The notes under the pieces were generated by a model. The model did no database searches. It was not told the DNA's origin and saw only the letters and a program-made list of their open reading frames with translations. A program made the position numbers and the translations under genes. Of a stretch of DNA of 64,000 bases, positions 58,228 through 64,000 are shown piece after piece; positions within the stretch are counted from its first letter, which is position 1; each line of letters starts with the position of its first letter. The stretch comes from Thermus brockianus (GTDB taxonomy: Bacteria > Deinococcota > Deinococci > Deinococcales > Thermaceae): assembly GCF_021462505.1 (NCBI RefSeq), contig NZ_JAKEDV010000002.1:157352-221351 (forward strand), read 5' to 3'.

Positions 58228-60309
58228 GTGGACGAGGCCCTCCTCTCCTCCCTTAACGAGGCCCAGCGCCAGGCGGTCCTCCACTTCCAAGGCCCCGCCT
58301 TGGTGGTGGCGGGGGCGGGTAGCGGCAAGACCCGCACCGTGGTCCACCGGGTGGCCTACCTCATCGCCCACCGGGGGGTCTTCCCCACGGAGATCCTGGC
58401 GGTGACCTTCACCAACAAGGCGGCGGAGGAAATGCGGGAGCGGCTTAAGGGCATGGTGAAGGGGGCGGGGGAGGTCTGGGTTTCCACCTTCCACGCCGCC
58501 GCTTTGCGCATCCTCCGCGTCTACGGGGAGCGGGTGGGCCTAAAACCCGGCTTCGTGGTCTACGACGAGGACGACCAGACGGCCCTCCTCAAGGAGGTCC
58601 TGAAGGAGCTTGGCCTCTCCGCCAAGCCGGGGCCCATCAAGGCCCTCTTGGACCGGGCCAAGAACCGAGGGGAGGCCCCGGAGGCCCTCCTTTCCGAGCT
58701 TCCCGAGTACTACGCCGGGCTTTCCCGGGGGAAGCTAAAAGACGTCCTTCTCCGCTACCAGGAGGCCCTTAAGGCCCAAGGGGCCTTGGACTTTGGGGAC
58801 ATCCTCCTTTACGCCCAGAGGCTTTTGGAGGAGGACCAAGAGGTGCTCAAGCGGGTGCGGAAGAGGGCCCTTTTTATCCACGTGGACGAGTACCAGGACA
58901 CGAACCCGGTGCAGTACCGCTTCACCAAGCTCCTGGCCGGGGAGGAGGCCAACCTCATGGCGGTGGGGGACCCGGACCAGGGCATCTACTCCTTCCGGGC
59001 GGCGGACATCAAGAATATCCTCCAGTTCACGGAGGACTTCCCGGGGGCCAAGGTGTACCGCCTGGAGGAGAACTACCGCTCCACGGAGGCCATCCTGCGC
59101 TTCGCCAACGCCGTCATCGTCAAGAACGCCCTGCGCCTGGAGAAGACCCTAAGGCCGGTGAAGCGGGGCGGGGAGCCCGTGCGGCTTTTCCGCGCCCAGG
59201 ACGCCCGGGAGGAGGCCCGCTTCGTGGCCGAGGAGATCCTGCGCCTGGGACCCCCGTTTGACCGCATCGCCGTCCTCTACCGCACCAACGCCCAAAGCCG
59301 CCTCCTGGAGCAGGCCCTGGCGAGCCGGGGGGTGGGGGCGCGGGTGGTGGGGGGGGTGGGCTTCTTTGAGCGGGCGGAGGTGAAGGACCTCCTGGCCTAC
59401 GCCCGCCTGGCCCTCAACCCCTTGGACAGCGTGAGCCTGAAGCGCATCCTGAACACCCCGCCCCGGGGCATCGGCCCCGCCACGGTGGAAAAGGTGGCCC
59501 GCCTGGCCCAGGAAAAGGGGCTTCCCCTCTTTGAGGCCCTGAGGGCGGCGGAAGGGGTCTTGGCCCGCCCCGAGCCCGTGCGCCACTTCGTGGCCCTCAT
59601 GGAGGAGCTCATGGACCTGGCCTTTGGCCCGGCGGAGGCCTTTTTCCGCCACCTCCTCCTCGCCACCGACTACCCCGCCTACCTCAAGGAGGCCTACCCC
59701 GAGGACCACGAGGACCGCCTGGAGAACGTGGAGGAGCTTCTTAGGGCGGCCAAGGAGGCGGATAGCCTCATGGAATTCCTGGACAAGGTGGCCCTGACGG
59801 CCCGGGCGGAGGAGCCGGGGGAGGCGGAGGGGAAGGTCTCCCTCATGACGCTCCACAACGCCAAGGGCCTGGAGTTCCCCGTGGTCTTCCTGGTGGGGGT
59901 GGAGGAGGGGCTTCTGCCCCACCGGAACTCCTTGAACACCTTGGAGGGCTTGGAGGAGGAGCGCCGCCTCTTCTACGTGGGGGTTACCCGGGCCCAGGAA
60001 AGGCTTTACCTCTCCTACGCCGAGGAGCGGGAGGTCTATGGCCGCACGGAGGCCTCAAGGCCAAGCCGCTTCCTGGAGGAGGTGGAGGAAAGCCTTTACC
60101 AGGTGTACGACCCCTACCGGAACCCCAAGCCCGTCCCGCCCCCCCACCGGCCCAAGCCCGGGGCCTACAAGGGCGGGGAAAAGGTGGTCCACCCCCGGTT
60201 TGGGCCCGGGGTGGTGGTGGCGGCCATGGGGGACGAGGTGACGGTGCACTTTGAGGGGGTGGGGCTCAAGCGCCTTTCCCTCAAGTACGCCGACCTGCGC
60301 CCCGCCTAG
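58228..60309 (+). CDS. pcrA: ATP-dependent DNA helicase PcrA/UvrD
   Basis: A 693-aa superfamily 1A helicase for repair and replication-fork maintenance. LNEAQRQAV (Q motif), VVAGAGSGKTRTVVHRVAYL (motif I, about residues 27-46), FIHVDEYQDTN (motif II, Walker B, about 214-224), VGDPDQGIYSFRAAD (motif III) and VTRAQERLYLSYA (motif VI) are all present. The C-terminal end EKVVHPRFGPGVVVA is the tudor-like domain of PcrA that contacts RNA polymerase. The GTG at 58228 follows a TAGACT box by 7 nt; longer starts would run into the divergent gene. UvrA, also in this window, is a repair partner. Confidence 0.95.
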   Translation: MDEALLSSLNEAQRQAVLHFQGPALVVAGAGSGKTRTVVHRVAYLIAHRGVFPTEILAVTFTNKAAEEMRERLKGMVKGAGEVWVSTFHAAALRILRVYGERVGLKPGFVVYDEDDQTALLKEVLKELGLSAKPGPIKALLDRAKNRGEAPEALLSELPEYYAGLSRGKLKDVLLRYQEALKAQGALDFGDILLYAQRLLEEDQEVLKRVRKRALFIHVDEYQDTNPVQYRFTKLLAGEEANLMAVGDPDQGIYSFRAADIKNILQFTEDFPGAKVYRLEENYRSTEAILRFANAVIVKNALRLEKTLRPVKRGGEPVRLFRAQDAREEARFVAEEILRLGPPFDRIAVLYRTNAQSRLLEQALASRGVGARVVGGVGFFERAEVKDLLAYARLALNPLDSVSLKRILNTPPRGIGPATVEKVARLAQEKGLPLFEALRAAEGVLARPEPVRHFVALMEELMDLAFGPAEAFFRHLLLATDYPAYLKEAYPEDHEDRLENVEELLRAAKEADSLMEFLDKVALTARAEEPGEAEGKVSLMTLHNAKGLEFPVVFLVGVEEGLLPHRNSLNTLEGLEEERRLFYVGVTRAQERLYLSYAEEREVYGRTEASRPSRFLEEVEESLYQVYDPYRNPKPVPPPHRPKPGAYKGGEKVVHPRFGPGVVVAAMGDEVTVHFEGVGLKRLSLKYADLRPA

Positions 60310-60319
60310 GAGGTAGCCC

Positions 60320-61033
60320 GTGTGGCCCCCCTACCACAGGACCCGCCCCCTGGCCTTCCTCCACCGGGGGGATGCGGCCTTTTTTGACCCCTTGGTGGCC
60401 GAGGTGGTGTCCCTGCGCCTTCCCCTCTTCCCCTACCCCATGGAGGCGGAAAGGCCGTGGGAGCTTTTGCCCTGCCTCCTGCCCCTGGGTTTTGCCGGGA
60501 TGGTCCTGGCGGAGGGGGTTTCCCCGCCGGAGGGGGTGCGCCTCGAGGCGGAGGCGGAGGAGGCGGGCCTGGTGGACCTGGTGGCGGTGGGGATGGGGGG
60601 GCTTTGGGGCCAGTACACGGAAGGGGTGGCCCTGGAGCGCTTGCTCTCCGCCCGCTTCCCGGGGGCCAAGGGGCTTTGGCTCGGCCCCTTGCGCCCTTCC
60701 TTGGCCCCTTTCCTCCGCCCCTTGGCCCAGGTTTCCGTGGCCGCCCCAAGCTTCGCCGAAGGGGACGCCTTCCTCGCCCGCCTGCCCCAAAGGGCCCGGG
60801 GGCACGTGGCCTTGAGGCGGGAAGAGGTGGAGGCCTTGGCCTTCAGGTCGGACCTCCTCCTTTACGCCGGGGGCGGGCTTCCCCTGGGGCTTCTCCAGCC
60901 CTTCCACGCCCTTTTGGCCCTGGTCCCCCTGGAACCCAAGGCTTTTGAGCGGGTCCAGGCGGTCTACGGCCGAGAGGACCTTTGGGCGGAGCGGGTGAAG
61001 GCGGTGTTGGCGGGGCTTGGCTACCCTCCCTGA
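60320..61033 (+). CDS. Hypothetical protein, possibly a degenerate shikimate dehydrogenase-like protein
   Basis: A 237-aa soluble protein I do not recognise with certainty. The order of segments recalls AroE: an N-terminal part with LLPLGFAGMVLAE (AroE: GFRGxNVT), then GLWGQYTEGVALERLL (AroE: NTDGxGFxxxL), a beta strand GLWLGP where AroE has its GAGGAA nucleotide loop, and LLYAGGGLPLG then LVPLEP near the end. The catalytic Lys and Asp and the glycine-rich loop are not conserved. So it may share the fold without activity. It starts 10 bp after pcrA with a GGAGGT ribosome site and is likely co-transcribed. Confidence 0.5.
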   Translation: MWPPYHRTRPLAFLHRGDAAFFDPLVAEVVSLRLPLFPYPMEAERPWELLPCLLPLGFAGMVLAEGVSPPEGVRLEAEAEEAGLVDLVAVGMGGLWGQYTEGVALERLLSARFPGAKGLWLGPLRPSLAPFLRPLAQVSVAAPSFAEGDAFLARLPQRARGHVALRREEVEALAFRSDLLLYAGGGLPLGLLQPFHALLALVPLEPKAFERVQAVYGREDLWAERVKAVLAGLGYPP

Positions 61034-61039
61034 TAGGCT
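61034..61039 (+). promoter_or_regulatory. -10 element of pxpA (leaderless)
   Basis: TAGGCT is followed by 6 nt and the ATG at 61046. It directly follows the stop codon of the preceding gene. Confidence 0.4.
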
Positions 61040-61045
61040 AAGGGC

Positions 61046-61804
61046 ATGGCGGGTTGGGTGGACCTGAATGCGGATGCGGGGGAGTCCTACGGGGTCTACA
61101 CCTACGGGCACGACCGGGAGCTTTTCCCCTTGGTGACCTCGGTGAACCTGGCTTGCGGCTTCCACGGGGGAAGCCCGAACCGCATGCGGGAGGCGGTGGC
61201 CCTGGCCAAGGCCCACGGGGTGGCGGTGGGGGCCCACCCCGGCTTTCCCGACCTGGTGGGCTTCGGCCGCCGGGATATGGCCCTAAGCCCCGAAGAGGTC
61301 TATGCCGACGTCCTCTACCAGACAGGGGCCCTTTACGCCTTCCTGCGGGCGGAAGGCCTTCCCCTGCACCACGTGAAGCCCCACGGGGCCCTTTACCTCA
61401 AGGCCTGCCGGGACCGGGAAACGGCCCGGGCCATCGCCGAGGCGGTGAAGGCCTTTGACCCGGGGCTTCCCCTGGTGGTCCTCCCCGGCACGGTCTACGA
61501 GGAGGAGGCGAGGCGGGCGGGGCTTAGGGTGGTCCTCGAGGCCTTCCCCGAGCGGGCTTACCTGAAAAACGGCCAGCTTGCCCCCCGATCCCTCCCCGGT
61601 TCCTGGATCACCGACCCTAAGGAGGCGGCCCGCCGGGCGGTGCGCATGGTCCTGGAGGGCAAGGTGGAGGCCCTGGACGGGGGAGAGGTTTCGGTGCGGG
61701 CCGACACCCTGTGCATCCACGGGGACAACCCCAACGCCCCCCAGGTGGCGCGGGCGGTGCGGGAGGCCTTGGAGGCGGAGGGCGTGGCGGTGCGGGCCTT
61801 TTGA
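61046..61804 (+). CDS. pxpA: 5-oxoprolinase subunit A (LamB/YcsF family)
   Basis: A 252-aa protein of the LamB/YcsF family, the A subunit of the ATP-dependent PxpABC complex that opens 5-oxoproline to glutamate. VDLNADAGESYGVYTYGHD (about residues 5-23), SVNLACGFHGG (about 32-42), GAHPGFPDLVGFGRRDM (about 63-79), VKPHGALY and CIHGDNPNAP are the conserved blocks. The partner genes pxpB and pxpC are not adjacent. 5-oxoproline forms from glutamine by heat, so removing it matters for a thermophile. Confidence 0.92.
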   Translation: MAGWVDLNADAGESYGVYTYGHDRELFPLVTSVNLACGFHGGSPNRMREAVALAKAHGVAVGAHPGFPDLVGFGRRDMALSPEEVYADVLYQTGALYAFLRAEGLPLHHVKPHGALYLKACRDRETARAIAEAVKAFDPGLPLVVLPGTVYEEEARRAGLRVVLEAFPERAYLKNGQLAPRSLPGSWITDPKEAARRAVRMVLEGKVEALDGGEVSVRADTLCIHGDNPNAPQVARAVREALEAEGVAVRAF

Positions 61805-61825
61805 GCGAGGGAATGGAGCTGAAAG

Positions 61826-61845
61826 CCCCGGCCCTTTGGCCGGGG
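61826..61845. terminator. Bidirectional terminator between pxpA and tRNA-Ser
   Basis: CCCCGGCC-CTTT-GGCCGGGG forms an 8-bp stem, followed by TCTTT on the plus strand and CTTTC on the minus strand. It can end both convergent transcripts. Confidence 0.65.
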
Positions 61846-61849
61846 TCTT

Positions 61850-61943
61850 TGGCGGAGAGGGCGGGATTCGAACCCGCGAGGCAGGTTTAAGCCCGCCTAC
61901 ACGATTTCCAGTCGTGTCCCTTCAGCCACTCGGGCACCTCTCC
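61850..61943 (-). tRNA. tRNA-Ser (GGA anticodon)
   Basis: A 94-nt tRNA with a long variable arm and encoded CCA. The acceptor GGAGAGG pairs with CCTCTCC, discriminator G, anticodon loop CTGGAAA (anticodon GGA), variable arm AGGCGGGC...GCCT, and T arm GTTCGAATC. Confidence 0.95.
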
Positions 61944-61987
61944 AAGTGCCGACCTTGAGTCTACCAAGGCCCATTCCCATCGTCAAG

Positions 61988-61993
61988 TAATCT
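61988..61993 (+). promoter_or_regulatory. -10 element of the tRNA nucleotidyltransferase gene (leaderless)
   Basis: TAATCT is followed by 6 nt and the GTG at 62000. It is divergent from tRNA-Ser, about 45 bp away. Confidence 0.4.
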
Positions 61994-61999
61994 TAGGAC

Positions 62000-64000
62000 G
62001 TGCGGGTGGTGGTGGCCCACGAGAACCTGGACTTTGACGCCTTGGGCTCCATGGTCCTGGCGGGGAAGCTCTTCCCGGGAAGCGTCCTTGCCCTGGTGGG
62101 GGGCCTCGAGGGGCCCCTAAAGGACCTCGCCCCCCTTTTGGAGGACCGGCTGGACCTGGTTTCCGCCGCCGAGATCCCCTTGGACAAGGTGTCCGAGGTG
62201 GTCCTGGTGGACAACGCCCGCCCCGAGCGCATCGGCCCCTTTAGGGCCCTGGTGGGGAGGGTGCCCTTCCTCGTCTTTGACCACCACCCCAAGGCTCCCG
62301 GGGACGTGCCCGCCGTGGGGGGAAGGGTGGCGGCGGTGGGGGCCACGGTGAGCCTTCTCCTTCCCCTCCTCCTGGAAAGGGGGCTTGGCCTCACCCCCTT
62401 GGAGGCCACCTTGGCCTACGCCGGGGTGTGGGAGGACACGGGGGGGTTTAGCTTCCCCTCCACCACCCCCATGGATCTGGAGGCGGGCCGCCTTCTCCTG
62501 GAGATGGGGGCGGAGGCTTGGCGGGTGAGGGAGTGGGTCAGGCCCCACCTCTCCGAGGAGGCCCGGAGCGTGCTGAGGGCGCTCTTAAGGAGCGCCCGCG
62601 TGTTGGAGCGGGAGGGCTTCCGCCTCCTCCTCGCCGAGGCCAAGGAGGAGGGGTACGTGCCCGCCCTTGCCCCTTTGGCCCACACCCTCTTGGACCTCCA
62701 CGAGGCGGACGGGGTGCTCCTGGTCCTCCGCCTGGGGCGGGAAACCCTGCTCATCGCCCGGAGCAAGTCCCGGCTGGACGTGGGCCGCTGGCTGGGGGAG
62801 GTGGGGGGTGGGGGGCATCCCCGGGCGGCCTTTGCCCGGGTGCGGGGGGTTAAGGGGGCGGTGCGGCGCCTCCTCCAAAGCCTTCCCCGCCACCTGGAGC
62901 CCGAGCCCACCCTAGAGGAGGCCATGACGGCCCCCGTGGAAACCCTGGCCCCCACCTCGGTGCGGGAGGCCCTCCGCACCCTGGAGGAAAGGGGCTACGG
63001 GGCCATGCCCGTGGTGGTGCCCGAGGGGGAAGGGGTGAGGGTCTTGGGCTTGGCCCGGCGGCGGGACCTGAAGAAGGCGGAGCGGCTGGGCCTTGGGGAC
63101 CACCCCGTGGAGGGGTTTTTGGCCCGGGCGGTGGTCCTCCCCCCGAGGACGCCCCTTTCCCAGGTGGAGCATCACCTGAAGGAAGGGGGAGGGCGGGTGT
63201 TGGTGGGGGAACGGGTGGGGGAAGGGTGGCGGCTTCTTGGCATCTTCACCCGCACGGACCTCTACCGGAGGCGGCCCCTAGGGGAAAAGCCCCTGGGGGA
63301 GAGGATTTTGGAGGCCCTTCCCGAGGGGGCGAGGCGGGTCCTGGAGGCCCTAAGGGAGGCCTTTCCCCAGGGCCTTTACCTAGTGGGCGGGGCGGTGCGG
63401 GATGCCCTTTTGCTGCGCTCGGGGCCGGATATAGATGTGGTCCTGGAGCCGGGGGTTCGGGTGGAGGCGGTGGCCCGCTTCTTGGTGGAGCGTTTTGGGG
63501 GTAGCTTCTCCCTCCACTACGCCTTTGGCACCGGGCGGGTGCGGCTTCCCTTTGGCCTCGTGGTGGACCTGGCGGAAAGCCGGGAGGAGGTTTACCCGTT
63601 CCCCGGGGCGCTACCCAAGGTTCGCCCGGCCCCCATCGCCAAGGACCTGGAGCGGCGGGACTACACCGTGAACGCCATGGCCCTCTCCTTGGCCACCCGG
63701 GAGCTTTTGGACCCCTACGGGGGGCTAAAGGACCTCGAGGCCCGCCTCCTCCGCCCCCTCCACCCCCTTTCCTTCGTGGAGGACCCAAGCCGCATCGTCC
63801 GCGGGGCGCGCCTTGCGGCCCGGCTTTCCTTCCGCTTCGCCGAGGAGGCCCTAAAGGCCCTTCCCCCAGCCCTTCTCCCCGAGGTCTTGAAGACGGCGAG
63901 CCAAAGCCGCCTACGGGACGAGCTCCTTCTGACCCTGGAGGAAGACACCTTTTACCAGGCCCTGGCCCTCTTGGAGGGGTTGGGCGCCCTAAGGCCCCTG
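62000..64000 (+). CDS. DHH-CBS-CBS tRNA nucleotidyltransferase (CCA- or A-adding), partial
   Basis: A frame open for 667 codons to the right edge, starting at the GTG at 62000. In order it has a DHH phosphoesterase domain (HENLDFDALGS at about residues 7-17; VFDHHPKAPGD at about 92-102; EDTGGFSF), its DHHA1 part (GGGGHPRAAFARV, about 270-282), two CBS domains (about 305-425), and a class II nucleotidyltransferase head (GLYLVGGAVRDALLLRSGPDIDVV, about 457-480, with the catalytic DxD; KDLERRDYTVNAMAL, about 549-563). This layout is known from the A-adding enzyme of Aquifex. Whether this one adds CCA or only A cannot be read from the part seen. The tRNAs of this window already encode CCA, so a repair role is likely. 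Confidence 0.9.
   Translation, partial: MRVVVAHENLDFDALGSMVLAGKLFPGSVLALVGGLEGPLKDLAPLLEDRLDLVSAAEIPLDKVSEVVLVDNARPERIGPFRALVGRVPFLVFDHHPKAPGDVPAVGGRVAAVGATVSLLLPLLLERGLGLTPLEATLAYAGVWEDTGGFSFPSTTPMDLEAGRLLLEMGAEAWRVREWVRPHLSEEARSVLRALLRSARVLEREGFRLLLAEAKEEGYVPALAPLAHTLLDLHEADGVLLVLRLGRETLLIARSKSRLDVGRWLGEVGGGGHPRAAFARVRGVKGAVRRLLQSLPRHLEPEPTLEEAMTAPVETLAPTSVREALRTLEERGYGAMPVVVPEGEGVRVLGLARRRDLKKAERLGLGDHPVEGFLARAVVLPPRTPLSQVEHHLKEGGGRVLVGERVGEGWRLLGIFTRTDLYRRRPLGEKPLGERILEALPEGARRVLEALREAFPQGLYLVGGAVRDALLLRSGPDIDVVLEPGVRVEAVARFLVERFGGSFSLHYAFGTGRVRLPFGLVVDLAESREEVYPFPGALPKVRPAPIAKDLERRDYTVNAMALSLATRELLDPYGGLKDLEARLLRPLHPLSFVEDPSRIVRGARLAARLSFRFAEEALKALPPALLPEVLKTASQSRLRDELLLTLEEDTFYQALALLEGLGALRPL

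Overview
The window reads as chromosomal DNA of a Thermus, very close to T. thermophilus. Base composition is very GC-rich (roughly 68-70% by eye), coding is dense on both strands with many 1-10 bp overlaps, GTG starts are frequent, and many genes have a -10 box only 6-8 nt before the start codon, as expected for leaderless mRNAs. Thermus-type genes include the tRNA thiolation pair ttuB/ttuA, a 952-aa UvrA, a 235-aa purine nucleoside phosphorylase, a ~960-aa trehalose synthase, a dodecin, and a DHH-CBS-CBS-nucleotidyltransferase at the right edge. I saw no insertion sequence, prophage, CRISPR array or rRNA.

Layout. 0-12 kb: start of a branched-chain amino acid-type binding protein, an argininosuccinate lyase relative, galE, uvrA, a SIS sugar isomerase, a CsaA-like protein with a tRNA-CAU, small conserved proteins, a TrxB-like ferredoxin-NADP reductase and a zinc alcohol dehydrogenase. 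12-18.3 kb: a complete Dpp/Opp peptide transporter operon whose binding-protein gene is frameshifted. 18.3-21.2 kb: an overlapping acuB-acuC-ttuB-ttuA unit linking acetyl-CoA synthetase deacetylation to ubiquitin-like sulfur transfer. 21.2-28.8 kb: a trehalose/osmoadaptation locus (otsA-otsB-treS), a truncated ProV-type ATPase remnant and an alpha-glucosidase; the GC bias looks weaker here.

28.8-38.2 kb: two methyltransferases (one fused to a YkoF-like domain), tRNA-Leu overlapping lnt, a metallophosphoesterase-like protein with an altered active site, queG, hom-thrC, small membrane proteins, a triple-ATP-cone 2-phosphoglycerate kinase, and tRNA-Cys/tRNA-Val. 38.2-47.7 kb: PaaI thioesterase, HemW-like protein, glycerate 2-kinase, then glcF-glcE-glcD and malate synthase divergent from an IclR regulator. 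Together these could oxidise glycolate to glyoxylate, condense it with acetyl-CoA, and phosphorylate glycerate.

47.7-58.2 kb: HspR-like regulator, M20 peptidase, ComB, Crp, lone LolD-type ATPase, PNP, enoyl-CoA hydratase, HD phosphohydrolase, DUF2267, dodecin, FadD, a metallo-beta-lactamase-fold protein and a degenerate phosphohexomutase. 58.2-64 kb: pcrA/uvrD helicase, an AroE-like protein of unknown role, pxpA, tRNA-Ser and the tRNA nucleotidyltransferase.

Most notable: the palindromic octamer CCTCGAGG recurs more than 40 times by eye, against about 3 expected from composition, apparently in one codon phase (Leu-Glu). Also notable are a shared 27-bp leader in front of paaI and fadD, palindromic control sites at three divergent promoters, and several proteins that keep a fold while losing catalytic residues. 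All counts and motif positions were read by eye without software.
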